Positions 54,818-64,000 of a DNA stretch of 64,000 bases are shown in pieces (within the stretch, counting starts at the first letter, position 1; each line of letters begins with the position of its first letter). The position numbers were made by a program, and so were the translations under genes. The stretch covers positions 3,286,001-3,350,000 of the forward strand of contig NZ_VFPQ01000001.1 in assembly GCF_006716785.1 (NCBI RefSeq), in the 5' to 3' direction. The notes beneath the pieces were generated by a model. It was not told where the DNA came from. It saw only the letters and a program-made list of their open reading frames with translations, and made no database searches. The DNA comes from Thermopolyspora flexuosa (lineage in GTDB: Bacteria; Actinomycetota; Actinomycetes; Streptosporangiales; Streptosporangiaceae).

Positions 54818-54902
54818 CGCCTCCCGCTTCCCGCCCTTCCGCCTCGCCGTGCCGCCGTACAGTGCGGCTGTACAGTGCCGCGCCGTACAGTATCGCGTCC
54901 GC

Positions 54903-55466
54903 TCAGTCCAGGTCGATCCGCTCCACCCGGCTCGTGCGCTCCTCCCGGTCCCGCTCCCGCGACCGCGCGCTCGGCGCCGGGCGCTGCAGCGCGTCGAGCG
55001 CCTGCCGGAGCGCGGCGACCAGCTCCCCGCCCGCCGCCAGCAGGTGGTCGGTCACGTCCCCGCGGGACTCCCGCGCGGCGGCCTTCATCCGGCAGATCGG
55101 GCAGGCCCGGCAGATGTACTCGTCGTGCTCCTCCTGCCCGGCCTCGGCGACCGCCTCGCTCCACACGTCCCGCGGCTCGGCCCGGCCGAACGCCTGGCCG
55201 AGCCCGCTCATCCCGGCCCGGGCGCCGCCCTTCACCACGCCCTTGCCGATCTCGCGCATCACCCGGTCCTGCAGCGCCTCGAAGAGCTTCATCGCCTCCT
55301 CGGCCACCGAGCCGATCGGGTCCCGGGCCGTGCCGCCCGGCCCCGGCGCGCCGGCCCCGGACCCCGGCGTGCGCGCCCCGGCCTCGGCGCCGCCGTCCGC
55401 CGCCCGCCCGGGCTCCTCGGTCACCCGGAGGTCCTCCGCCTTGCCGTTATCCCGGTTCTCGCTCAT
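54903..55466 (-). CDS. DUF5304-family protein (SCO2127-like)
   Basis: A 187-aa protein of unknown biochemistry. An acidic, Gly/Pro-rich N-terminus leads to an amphipathic helix DPIGSVAEEAMKLFEALQDRVMREIGKGVVKGG, then YICRACPICRMKAAARESRGDVTDHLLAAGGELVAALRQALDAL and a basic Arg/Glu tail. The CxxCPxC motif is a possible metal or redox site. The Streptomyces homologue beside glkA (SCO2127) has been connected with glucose uptake and catabolite repression. The ATG at 55466 lies 20 nt inside the ArsA gene and glk follows, so the three are probably one transcript. Confidence 0.82.
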   Translation of the reverse strand: MSENRDNGKAEDLRVTEEPGRAADGGAEAGARTPGSGAGAPGPGGTARDPIGSVAEEAMKLFEALQDRVMREIGKGVVKGGARAGMSGLGQAFGRAEPRDVWSEAVAEAGQEEHDEYICRACPICRMKAAARESRGDVTDHLLAAGGELVAALRQALDALQRPAPSARSRERDREERTSRVERIDLD

Positions 55467-56688
55467 CTGACCCTCCTGACCCGAACCGTACCCGGAGGCG
55501 GCCGTCCCGGAGCGACGCCTCGGCAACGGTGCGCCGGGCGAGCGCCGCGGGCAACGCCAGGATCCGCCGGTACGGCCCGGCCGTGATGATCAGCTCGTCG
55601 CCCTTGCGCGCCAGGTCCACCTCGCCGCGCTCGGCGAACGGCAGCGCGAGCGACAGCTCCCAGCCGCCATCACCATCGGCCGCCACGCTCATCGGCGGCG
55701 GCACCTGCGGGCGGGCGAACGGATCGGCCTCGCCGTACAGGGTCTCGGCGAGGCCGGCCAGCGCGGGCAGGCCGACCGGCTCGGCGGGCAGGTACGGCAC
55801 GGTGTGCACCGGCAGCGGCGCGAAAGATTCATGGATCTCGGCGAGCCGCCGCCCCTGGGCCGCCACCCACCCGTGCCGCCAGGCGTCCGCCCCATCGGCC
55901 GGGAACACCCGGTTGGCGATCACCGCGTCGACGCGGTAGCCGTACAGGCTGAGCGAGGTGAGGGTACGGCGGGCCTCGGCGACCACCACCGACTCCGGGG
56001 TGAGCACGAGCCGCACCGAGGCGTCGTCCCCGGCGAGCAGGCCGCGGATCTCCAGCAGGCCGCGGTGCAGCCGCTCGGCGGCGCCGATCACGTCGTCGCC
56101 GGGCATGCTCACCCGGGCGACCTGCCGGACCAGCGGCGACACCGCCCGGATCACCCGCCGCCCGGTGGGCAGCAGCCGGGTGACGTGCCAGTCGAGCGCC
56201 TCGGGCAGGGCGAGCAGCCGCAGCGTCTCCGCGGTCGGCGCGCAGTCGATCACGAGCACGTCCCAGCGGCCGGTGCGCGCCTGCTCGCGCAGCTCGAGGA
56301 GCGCGATCACCTCCTCGGCGCCGGGCAGCACGGTGATCTCCTCGGAGGTCACCTCGTCGAGGCCGAGCTCGACGAGCATGTCCTTGGCGTACTCGCGCAG
56401 CTCGCCCCAGTGCCGCTCCAGCGAGCGCTGGGTGTTCACCTGCTGCAGGAACAGGCCCGGCGCGACCTCGGCCGGGTCGTCGCTCGGCGGCACGGCGAGC
56501 GCGTCCGCGAGCGAGTGCGCGGTGTCCGTGGAGACCACGAGCGTCCTGTGGCCGCGGCGGGCGGCGAGCACGGCGGTGGCCGCGGCCACGGTCGTCTTGC
56601 CCACGCCGCCCTTGCCGGTGAACAGCAGCAGCCGCGGCGCGCCCGGGACGGCCTCCCCGGTGGGTTCCGGCCGCGCCGTCGCCGTCAC
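55447..56688 (-). CDS. ArsA-type ATPase
   Basis: A 413-aa P-loop ATPase of the ArsA/GET3 family. The deviant Walker A is LLLFTGKGGVGKTTVAAATAVLAA, the switch I Asp lies in LVVSTDTAHSLADAL, and switch II is LVIDCAPTAETLRLLALPEAL. VRLVLTPESVVVAEARRTLTSLSLYGYRVDAVIANRVFP is typical of the second half of the core. The C-terminal 90 residues form a small beta domain (SLALPFAERGEVDLARKGDELIITAGPYRRILALP) resembling alpha-crystallin/Hsp20, as in other actinobacterial members. There is only one ATPase half and no arsenic operon, so client-protein targeting is more plausible than arsenite efflux. GTG start overlaps the SRPBCC stop. Confidence 0.9.
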   Translation of the reverse strand: MTATARPEPTGEAVPGAPRLLLFTGKGGVGKTTVAAATAVLAARRGHRTLVVSTDTAHSLADALAVPPSDDPAEVAPGLFLQQVNTQRSLERHWGELREYAKDMLVELGLDEVTSEEITVLPGAEEVIALLELREQARTGRWDVLVIDCAPTAETLRLLALPEALDWHVTRLLPTGRRVIRAVSPLVRQVARVSMPGDDVIGAAERLHRGLLEIRGLLAGDDASVRLVLTPESVVVAEARRTLTSLSLYGYRVDAVIANRVFPADGADAWRHGWVAAQGRRLAEIHESFAPLPVHTVPYLPAEPVGLPALAGLAETLYGEADPFARPQVPPPMSVAADGDGGWELSLALPFAERGEVDLARKGDELIITAGPYRRILALPAALARRTVAEASLRDGRLRVRFGSGGSDEREPG

Positions 56689-57122
56689 CGGCCCTCGACG
56701 CGCTTCTTGAGGCCCCGCAGCGCGGTGTCGATGATCACCTTCTCGGCCTTGCGCTTGATCAGCCCGATCATCGGCACCTTGAGGTCGACCGCGAGCTCGT
56801 AGGTCACCTCGGTGGCGTCGCCGCGCCGGTCGAGCCGGTAGCTGCCGTTGAGGTCGCTGATCATGCGGCCGGGCTCGGTGATGCGCCAGTGCACCGCGTC
56901 GTCGCCGGACCACTCGTAGCCGAGCACGTACTCGTCGCTGATCACCCCGGCGTCGAGGACGAACCGCACGGTCGCCGGTCGCCCGTCGTCGCCCGTGGTG
57001 AGCACCTCGGCGCGCTTGACCTGCCCGGCCCACTCCGGGTACGACGCGAAGTCGGCGATGACCTTCATGATCGCCGGCTTGTCCGCGGCGATCGAGATAC
57101 TCGACGTGGTGCGATCAGCCAT
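56685..57122 (-). CDS. SRPBCC-family (polyketide cyclase/START-like) protein
   Basis: A 145-aa helix-grip protein able to hold a hydrophobic ligand. Typical segments are SSISIAADKPAIMKVIADFASYPEWAGQVKRAEVL, VRFVLDAGVISDEYVLGYEWSG, WRITEPGRMISDLNGSYRLDRRGDATEVTYELAVDLKVPMIGLIKRKAEKVIIDTALRGLKKRVEG. The final amphipathic helix is usual for this family. It is translated immediately before ArsA (GTGA overlap), and the pair is conserved in actinobacteria, so it may present a ligand or client to the ATPase; this is inference. Confidence 0.9.
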   Translation of the reverse strand: MADRTTSSISIAADKPAIMKVIADFASYPEWAGQVKRAEVLTTGDDGRPATVRFVLDAGVISDEYVLGYEWSGDDAVHWRITEPGRMISDLNGSYRLDRRGDATEVTYELAVDLKVPMIGLIKRKAEKVIIDTALRGLKKRVEGR

Positions 57123-57143
57123 GGTTTCACCGTACTCGCATTC

Positions 57144-57920
57144 TCAGATCTCGATGACGTACGGCGTGCGGCGGGCGCGGAAGTGGCCGACGTTGAGGCA
57201 CTCGGTGCGGCCGATGCGGGTGCGCGGCTTCAGCGGCTGGTGCACGTGCCCGAACAGGGCGTAGCGGGGCTGGGTCTCGCGGATCGCCTCGAGCAGGGCC
57301 TCGCTGCCCCGCTCGTAGCGGCGGGCGACCACGTCGTACAGCAGCTCGGGCACGGCGGGCGGGATGTGCGAGCACAGCACGTCGACCCGGCCGAGCGCCG
57401 CCACCTTGGCCGCGTACTCCTCCTCGTCGACCTCGTTGGGGGTACGGTAGCGGGTGGGGAGGCCGCCGCCGACGAACCCGAACACCAGGCCGCCGATCTC
57501 GGCGGTCCGCCCGTCGAGCACGTGGTGCCCGTCGCGCACGTAGTCGGCCCACAGCCGGGGCACGTCCACGTTGCCGTAGGTGAGGTAGGCGGGGGTGGGC
57601 AGCGCCGCGAACAGCTCGGCGTACTGCGCCCGCACCGCCCGCTCCAGGTGCTCGCGCGGGTCGCCGCCGAGCCCGGCCCACAGCTCCGCGGACAGCGCTC
57701 GCGCCTCGTCGAAACGCCCCGCGGTGCGCAGGCCGATGTACCGGGTGGCGTTCTCGGCGCCGAACAGCTGGGGAAATATCCCCTGGGAGTGGTCCTCGTA
57801 GTCGATGAAGAGCAGCAGGTCGCCCAGGCAGATCAGCACGTCGGCCCCGTCGCCGGCCTTGGCGAGCGCATCGGCGCGGCCGTGCACATCACTGACGACG
57901 TGGACCCGCATGCCGAGCAT
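57144..57920 (-). CDS. Metallophosphoesterase
   Basis: A 258-aa calcineurin-like phosphoesterase. Metal ligands are in VHVVSDVHGRADAL (D-x-H), LICLGDLLLFIDY (GD), TYGNVDVPRLW (GN replacing GNHD), VLCSHIPP and ALFGHVHQPLKPR (GHxH). The presence of LTYGNVD instead of GNHD/E is common in this actinobacterial group. Substrate unknown. I start at the ATG at 57920, which has GGCGGG nearby; the next ATG three codons on (57911) is equally possible. It ends 22 nt before the SRPBCC gene and is likely in the same operon. Divergent from the acyl-CoA ligase. Confidence 0.88.
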   Translation of the reverse strand: MLGMRVHVVSDVHGRADALAKAGDGADVLICLGDLLLFIDYEDHSQGIFPQLFGAENATRYIGLRTAGRFDEARALSAELWAGLGGDPREHLERAVRAQYAELFAALPTPAYLTYGNVDVPRLWADYVRDGHHVLDGRTAEIGGLVFGFVGGGLPTRYRTPNEVDEEEYAAKVAALGRVDVLCSHIPPAVPELLYDVVARRYERGSEALLEAIRETQPRYALFGHVHQPLKPRTRIGRTECLNVGHFRARRTPYVIEI

Positions 57921-58068
57921 GGTAACCCGCCGTGCAACGGCCCGGCCCGTCCGGAAAGGGCGCGACGGGCGCGGTTGGCGGCTCATCGACCCGGAAAGCT
58001 ACCCAATCGTAAACATCGGGTGTAACGTCCCTGAAACCACCCAGTGCGTGCACCCGCAAGGAGCCACC

Positions 58069-59862
<1,794 letters not shown>

Positions 59863-59870
59863 GCATCACG

Positions 59871-59905
59871 GCGGGGGCCGTGGTGACACGGCCCCCGCGC
59901 CGTTT
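59871..59905 (+). terminator. Rho-independent terminator after the acyl-CoA ligase
   Basis: GCGGGGGCCGTG (59871-59882) pairs perfectly with CACGGCCCCCGC (59887-59898) around a GTGA loop; GCCGTTTTC follows. It starts 8 nt after the stop codon and is the clearest T-tailed terminator in the window. Confidence 0.88.
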
Positions 59906-60277
59906 TCCCGGCCGGCGGCGAGGAGTGCGGCGGTCAGGCCGCCGCCCGGCAGACGCGGGGCGTGCACCCGTCCTCGGGCTCACCGTGGGCGGCGTGCGCG
60001 CCGTGGCCGTCCCGGCCGGTCCATCCTGCCCGCTCGGCCTGCGAAACTCCCGGCGCGGGGGACGCCGGCGCCGGTGCCTGGCGTCGGTTCACGGTCCCCG
60101 AGCGTAGTGCAGGCCCCGCCGTCGGCCCAGGGATCCGCGTGGCTCCGCTCCCCCACCCCGCCGGTCGTCCCGGGCCGCAGGACCGGCGCGGCCGTACCGG
60201 CGGGGCGCACCAGCGTTCAAGACCGCGGCGACGAGGCCGGGCCGGCTGGGGTGCACGCAACGCGGTGGACAAGGCGC
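59906..60277. other. 370-nt intergenic region
   Basis: Between the ligase terminator and the 3' end of the convergent glycosyltransferase gene. No gene or structure recognised beyond GC-rich stretches. Confidence 0.45.
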
Positions 60278-61426
60278 TCAAGGGTCTGCCCCTGCATCCT
60301 TGAGGTCGGCGGCGCCCGACAGCAGCGCGGCGAAGCGGTCGGCGACCGCGTCCCAGCGCCACTCGCGCTCGATCCACGCCCGGCCGCGCTCCCCCATCGC
60401 CCGCGCCCCGGCGGGGTCCTTGAGCAGGCCGATCAGCGCGTCCGCGACCTCGTCGGGCGAGCCGCCGTCCACGACCAGGCCGGTCTGCCCGGGCACCACC
60501 GCGTCCGGGGCACCGCCCGAGTTGCCCGCGACCACGGGCAGGCCGGTCGCCGACGCCTCCAGGTACACGATGCCGAGCCCCTCCACGTCCATGCCCCACC
60601 GCCGGGTACGGCACGGCATCGCGAACACGTCGCCCGCGTCGTAGTAGGCGGGCAGCCGCCCCCACGGCACGGTGCCGGTGACGAGCACCGACCCGCCCAG
60701 GCCGAGCGAGGCGATCATGCGCTCCAGCGTCCTGCGGTACGGCCCGCCGCCGACGAGCAGCAGGAAGGCCCCCGGGGCCGCGCGCAGCACCTCCGGCCAG
60801 ACCCGGATGAGCATGTCCTGCCCCTTGCGCGGCACCAGCCGGGAGACGCACACCACCACCGGCCGGTCCCCCAGGCCGAGCGCCGCCCGGATCTCGGCAC
60901 CGCCCGCCCCGGGCCGGAACACCTCGGTGTCCACGCCGGGCGTGAGCCGTACCAGCTTCTCCGGCGGGATCGGGCCGGAGAGCCGGTCGAAGGTGTAGCC
61001 GCCGAGGTAGGTGACGACGTCGGCGCCCTCGGCGATGCGGCGCAGCAGCGCGCGGCCGACCCCGAGGCCGGCCCAGGCGGCCTCGTGCCCGTGGGTGAGC
61101 ATGACCACGCGGCGCGCCCCGGCCTGCCGCAGCGCGGGCGCGAGCAGGCCCATCGGCAGCGCCGCCCCGAACACGACCGTGTCGCACCCGTGCTCCCGCA
61201 CCAGCCGGGCCGCGCGCCGGGCGACCGACGGCACCGGCAGCATGAGCGAGGTGGGGTGCCGCACCACCCGGTACGGCTGGCGCGCGTCGAACGCCTCGCA
61301 CCCCTTCCACCGCGGCGCGTAGACCACCACCGAGCCGGGCGGGCGGCGCACGGCCAGGGCGTGCACGAACGCCTGGATGCCGCCCGGCCGGGGCGGGAAG
61401 TCGTTGGTGACGATCAGGGTGCTCAC
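60278..61426 (-). CDS. GT4 glycosyltransferase, PimB-like mannosyltransferase
   Basis: A 382-aa GT-B enzyme resembling the actinobacterial GDP-mannose-dependent mannosyltransferase that adds the second mannose in phosphatidylinositol mannoside synthesis. Seen are IVTNDFPPRPGGIQAFVHALA, VVFGAALPMGLLAPALRQAGARRVVMLTHGHEAAW, LTPGVDTEVFRPG, VVVCVSRLVPRKGQDMLIRVWPEVL, FLLLVGGGPYRRTLERM, FAMPCRTRRWGMDVEGLGIVYLEASATGLPVVAGNSGGAPDAV (E-x7-E nucleotide-sugar motif). The sugar acceptor is inferred from family only. ATG start. Confidence 0.9.
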   Translation of the reverse strand: MSTLIVTNDFPPRPGGIQAFVHALAVRRPPGSVVVYAPRWKGCEAFDARQPYRVVRHPTSLMLPVPSVARRAARLVREHGCDTVVFGAALPMGLLAPALRQAGARRVVMLTHGHEAAWAGLGVGRALLRRIAEGADVVTYLGGYTFDRLSGPIPPEKLVRLTPGVDTEVFRPGAGGAEIRAALGLGDRPVVVCVSRLVPRKGQDMLIRVWPEVLRAAPGAFLLLVGGGPYRRTLERMIASLGLGGSVLVTGTVPWGRLPAYYDAGDVFAMPCRTRRWGMDVEGLGIVYLEASATGLPVVAGNSGGAPDAVVPGQTGLVVDGGSPDEVADALIGLLKDPAGARAMGERGRAWIEREWRWDAVADRFAALLSGAADLKDAGADP

Positions 61427-61612
61427 GTCGGGCCGTCTCGGTGCGCGGAGGCGGGTGCCTTGGCGTGCGCCCCGGAGGCGATGGGACGCGCTCCGAATCT
61501 ACTGCACACACCGGTCGCCGCGGCGGCAGCCCGGAGCGATCCCCCGGCCGCGCCCCGGCGCCCCGCGCGCGGGGTGCGGCGACGGCCGGTCGCGGTGAGG
61601 GCCCGGGACAGG

Positions 61613-61651
61613 GCGCGGCCCCGCCCACCGCTGCGGTGGGCGGGGCCGCGC
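61613..61651 (-). terminator. Hairpin after first NlpC/P60 gene
   Basis: An 18-bp perfect stem (61613-61630 with 61634-61651) with a 3-nt loop lies 22 nt past the stop codon. No T-run. Confidence 0.65.
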
Positions 61652-61672
61652 TCCGTCGCGGTTCGCCGCGGG

Positions 61673-62416
61673 CTACAGGCCCGGGCGCACGGCGCCGCTG
61701 AACGAGGACCTGCGCCAGGCGCTGAGCTTGTCGATCCGCACCCGCTTGCCGGAGCTCGGCGAGTGGATCATCCTGCCCTTCCCGACGTACATGCCGACAT
61801 GGCCCTTGCCGTTGAAGAAGAGCAGGTCGCCCGGGCGGAGGTCGTTCCAGGAGACCTTGGTCTTGATCAGGCGGTACTGGGCGGTGGTCACGCGCGGAAT
61901 CCGCACGCCGGCCTTCCGCCAGGCGTACTGCACGAAGCCGGAGCAGTCGAAGGCGTGCGGCCCGGTGCCGCCGTACCGGTACGGCGCGCCGATCTTCGAC
62001 TTCGCGACGGCCACGGCCTTGCTCGCCTTGAGGCGCTGGCGTGCGGCCCTGCTCAGCTTCCTGCCGCTCGCGTCACCGGACTTCGCGTCCTTCGTCTTCG
62101 TGCCGCTCGACGAGGTGGAGGTGGCGTCCGCCGTGCTCCCGGTCGCCGTGCTCGCCGACGCCCGCCCCGCGGCCGACACGACGCCGCCCAGGGTGGCGCC
62201 GGCCGGCGTCGTGGTCTCCAGGATCCCGGTCGTGGCGGCGGGGACCGGCGATCCGGTCCGGGCCGCGGCCGTCGTGCCGTGCTCGGTGGTGGCGGCGTTC
62301 GCCGCGGGGGAATCGATGGCGACCGCCCCGGTCGACACGGTCACGGTGAGCGCCACGCCACCGAGGGTGACGCGGGCGGCACGAGACAGACGGGGGTTGT
62401 GCGCGTTGGTAGACAG
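61673..62416 (-). CDS. Secreted NlpC/P60 peptidoglycan endopeptidase, probable CTG start
   Basis: A 247-aa cell-wall hydrolase of the C40 family. The N-terminus STNAHNPRLSRAARVTLGG, then VALTVTVSTGAVAIDSPAANA is a signal peptide, followed by a Thr/Ser/Ala-rich wall linker and the catalytic domain from about residue 135: IGAPYRYGGTGPHAFDCSGFVQYAWRKAG (catalytic Cys), LRPGDLLFFNGKGHVGMYVGKGRMIHSPSSG (catalytic His). The best start is a CTG at 62416, spaced five bases after AGGAG; the next usual start, a GTG at 62356, would remove the positive half of the signal peptide. A c-di-AMP riboswitch and a CRP-like site lie upstream. Confidence 0.9.
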   Translation of the reverse strand: MSTNAHNPRLSRAARVTLGGVALTVTVSTGAVAIDSPAANAATTEHGTTAAARTGSPVPAATTGILETTTPAGATLGGVVSAAGRASASTATGSTADATSTSSSGTKTKDAKSGDASGRKLSRAARQRLKASKAVAVAKSKIGAPYRYGGTGPHAFDCSGFVQYAWRKAGVRIPRVTTAQYRLIKTKVSWNDLRPGDLLFFNGKGHVGMYVGKGRMIHSPSSGKRVRIDKLSAWRRSSFSGAVRPGL

Positions 62417-62431
62417 GATCTCTCCTAGGGT

Positions 62432-62600
62432 CTTCCGCTTGTGCCTACCGGGTTAGCTGACGGGTTCGGGTGGGGAAGTCTCGCCCTACGGTGCGATCAC
62501 CGATTCACCCCGTGGCCCTGGGAGGGCCGATTGGGTCCCCGGCTCCATGCCTCCTGACTGCATGGACTCGGCGGTTCGCCGCGCTCCGCTCCGGCGATCG
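62432..62600 (-). promoter_or_regulatory. c-di-AMP (ydaO/yuaA-type) riboswitch
   Basis: The minus strand carries the conserved blocks of the ydaO aptamer in order: CGAACCGCCGAGTC, GGAGCCGGGGACCCA, GGGGTGAATCGG, GTAGGGCGAGACTTCCC, CCCGAACCCGTCAGCTAACC and GGTAGGC, ending about 15 nt before the CTG start. Such riboswitches turn off cell-wall hydrolase genes in actinobacteria (for example Streptomyces rpfA) when c-di-AMP is high. A clear expression-platform terminator is not obvious. Confidence 0.92.
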
Positions 62601-62814
62601 TCCATCGCGCGGATCGCGGCCGGATATTGATCTGTTATCTGCACGCCCGGCGCCGGTGCCGGGCGCTTCCCGCAGCGGCATGTCGCGCTCGCCGCCGAAC
62701 CGAAAAGTTACACAGCCGTGGCAAAGCCGTGAACCGTTTCGCCGAAACTGCTCACTCCGCGACGGCCGATCGGGAAACGAAAAGCGCAGTTCAGCGGCAT
62801 TCTCGTTACCGTTC

Positions 62815-62830
62815 TGTGATTCGCATCACA
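62815..62830. promoter_or_regulatory. CRP/GlxR-type site
   Basis: TGTGATTCGCATCACA is a perfect TGTGA-N6-TCACA palindrome, the consensus of actinobacterial CRP proteins (M. tuberculosis Rv3676, Corynebacterium GlxR). It lies about 215 nt upstream of the riboswitch start, in an AT-richer region. Confidence 0.75.
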
Positions 62831-63452
62831 AACCCCCTCCAGGGGCTTGAAACCGCCACATCCGCCCCATGGGCCACACGATTCAAGATCAAAACGCCGT
62901 CATGCGCCCGGGAAACGATGATCGCTACACATCGGCAGGAAACACGGGAACATGACCACACCCGAGAAAATCTCAGCATCCGAGAAACCCGGCATGCCGG
63001 TGAAGCGCTTTCCCGGCAGATCACGAGCCGATAAATCACCGCGCCATCCACTAAACGTGAGAAATATCACCCGCCGCCCAAGCGATTGTTCGGCCCGGTT
63101 CGACGATGAAAGGCGCTCGCAAAAAACAGCTCGTCGCAGGACGGCAAAGGGGTACGCGGGCGCGGCGGCGGCCCGCCGGAGCGAAGGGGGGAACGCGACC
63201 GGCGGCACCGCACGGGGCCGGTGCCGCCGGGAACGGCACGGGGTGCCGGATCCGGTTCGCGGCGGCGCCTGCTCACGTCACCGAGGCGTCGCCGCAGGGG
63301 CGAGGAGGCGATCATCAGGTTCGCCCGGCGCCGCCCGCCCGGCACGGCGGGCCGCCGTACGGCACGCGCCCGGCCCCGCGTCCCGTGACACCGTTCGGCG
63401 ATGTTCCTTCCGGTGCCTCCCACGCCGGGACGCGACGGGCCGGGCGCCGCGG
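62831..63452. other. 620-nt intergenic region between the two NlpC/P60 genes
   Basis: Unusually AT-rich in its first 250 nt for this genome, as expected for an extended regulatory region. Short frames on both strands lack family resemblance. No second ydaO-type element is seen here; the start of the upstream NlpC/P60 gene is outside the window. Confidence 0.45.
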
Positions 63453-64000
63453 TTACGGCCGTACCCCGCCGAGCAGGCGGTGCATGCCGTAGGCGGAGAG
63501 GGTGGTGATCTTCACGACGTCACCGGTGCGCGGCGCGTGCACCATCTTCCCGCCGCCGATGTAGAGGCCGACGTGCCCCAGGCTCCGGCTGAACACCAGG
63601 TCGCCCGGCTGCAGCGCGTCCAGCGGCACCCGCCGGCTCGCGCCCCACGCCCACTGCTGCGTGGTGGTACGCGGCAGCTCCACCCCGGCCGCCCGCCAGG
63701 CCGCCTGGGTGAGGCCGGAGCAGTCCCACGCCCCCGGCCCGGTGCCGCCGTACCGGTACGGCTTGCCGATCTGCGCGAAGGCGAACTGCAGCGCGACCCG
63801 GGCGTTGCCCGAGGCGGGCCCGGTGTAGCGCATGCCGGCGCTGTTGGGGTCGCCGGTCTTGTAGGTCCCCAGCCGGCGCAGCAGCCGCTCCTGCTCGCGC
63901 ACGAGCTTCTCGACCTCGATCTTCTTGCGGCGGAAGTCCTCGCGGTCCTCCTCCGCCTCCTTCATGGCCTTCTTGGCCTCGTCGCGCCGCTGCTCCAGCT
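63453..64000 (-). CDS. NlpC/P60 endopeptidase with coiled coil (5' end cut by window edge)
   Basis: C-terminal 182 residues of a C40 peptidoglycan hydrolase. The visible N-part LEQRRDEAKKAMKEAEEDREDF, then RRKKIEVEKLVREQERLLRRL is a heptad-rich coiled coil, as in actinobacterial RipA-like proteins where a coiled coil regulates a C-terminal NlpC/P60 domain. The catalytic domain has IGKPYRYGGTGPGAWDCSGLTQAAWRAAG (Cys), LQPGDLVFSRSLGHVGLYIGGGKMVHAPRTGDVV (His) and ends near YGMHRLLGGVRP. The gene start and signal peptide lie beyond base 64000. Same strand as the first NlpC/P60 gene but 1 kb apart. Confidence 0.93.
   Translation of the reverse strand, partial: LEQRRDEAKKAMKEAEEDREDFRRKKIEVEKLVREQERLLRRLGTYKTGDPNSAGMRYTGPASGNARVALQFAFAQIGKPYRYGGTGPGAWDCSGLTQAAWRAAGVELPRTTTQQWAWGASRRVPLDALQPGDLVFSRSLGHVGLYIGGGKMVHAPRTGDVVKITTLSAYGMHRLLGGVRP

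Noticed and set aside
62627-63051. Plus- and minus-strand frames of 81-135 codons between the NlpC/P60 genes
   Set aside because: They cover the CRP site and promoter region, have no ribosome site and low coding character.

Overview
The window is chromosomal DNA from a high-GC actinobacterium. The gene order bldD-pyrR-pyrB-pyrC, the BldD c-di-GMP signature, the PASTA Ser/Thr kinase, Rv2175c-type, DUF5304 and SAV_6107-type proteins, PimB-like mannosyltransferase and the glk-DUF5304-ArsA-SRPBCC-phosphoesterase-acyl-CoA ligase block are what one sees in Streptomyces and Streptosporangiales. The extreme GC content without AS-48-, phage- or IS-type islands would fit a Streptosporangiales genome (Thermobispora-like is a guess only). 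No rRNA, tRNA, CRISPR array, transposase or prophage was seen.

Layout. 1-5 kb: pyrimidine operon (pyrRBC, minus strand) with a PyrR-binding RNA hairpin over the pyrR ribosome binding site, then arcA and the developmental regulator bldD. 5-9.5 kb: an HEPN-domain gene behind a twin-LexA-box promoter, a YbaK-type deacylase, a GNAT enzyme, metF and a polyprenyl diphosphate synthase. 10-18 kb: thiamine region, with thiE plus an Rv2175c-type DNA-binding protein on minus, a ferredoxin-reductase-like flavoprotein, a TPP riboswitch ahead of thiO-thiS-thiG, then a PASTA kinase. 18-25 kb: glycerate kinase, endonuclease IV, and a LytS/LytTR-DUF485-acetate-type symporter operon. 25-29.6 kb: a molybdopterin oxidoreductase, aroF with an aromatic leader-peptide attenuator, a PNPOx/TetR divergent pair and thiI.

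30-37.8 kb: MHYT membrane sensor, a phosphofructokinase with the residues of a pyrophosphate-dependent enzyme and a DasR-like operator upstream, a MarR-GNAT fusion, an MMPL exporter with its divergent TetR regulator, and a PhoX/DUF839 protein. 38-45 kb: dps and a divergent MerR regulator around twin palindromes, a VIT/VWA protein, and a split glutamate-synthase-like pair (GXGXG domain plus FMN domain) without its glutaminase. 45-53 kb: MOSC protein, DHA2-type MFS exporter, a gene remnant of a rhamnulose-phosphate aldolase/dehydrogenase, Gfo/Idh/MocA oxidoreductase, YceI, PlsC, esterase, small membrane protein, secreted propeller-like protein and an EEP hydrolase. 54-64 kb: the conserved glk-DUF5304-ArsA-SRPBCC-phosphoesterase block, a long-chain acyl-CoA ligase, a PimB-like glycosyltransferase and two NlpC/P60 cell-wall hydrolases. 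The first of these has a c-di-AMP (ydaO) riboswitch, a CRP-type site and an apparent CTG start.

The strongest theme is RNA- and second-messenger-level control: PyrR hairpin, TPP riboswitch, aromatic attenuator, ydaO riboswitch, c-di-GMP-binding BldD and a CRP-like site all lie within 64 kb. The least explained items are the SOS-promoter/HEPN gene, the glutaminase-less glutamate-synthase-like pair, and the dps/MerR/VIT-VWA locus.
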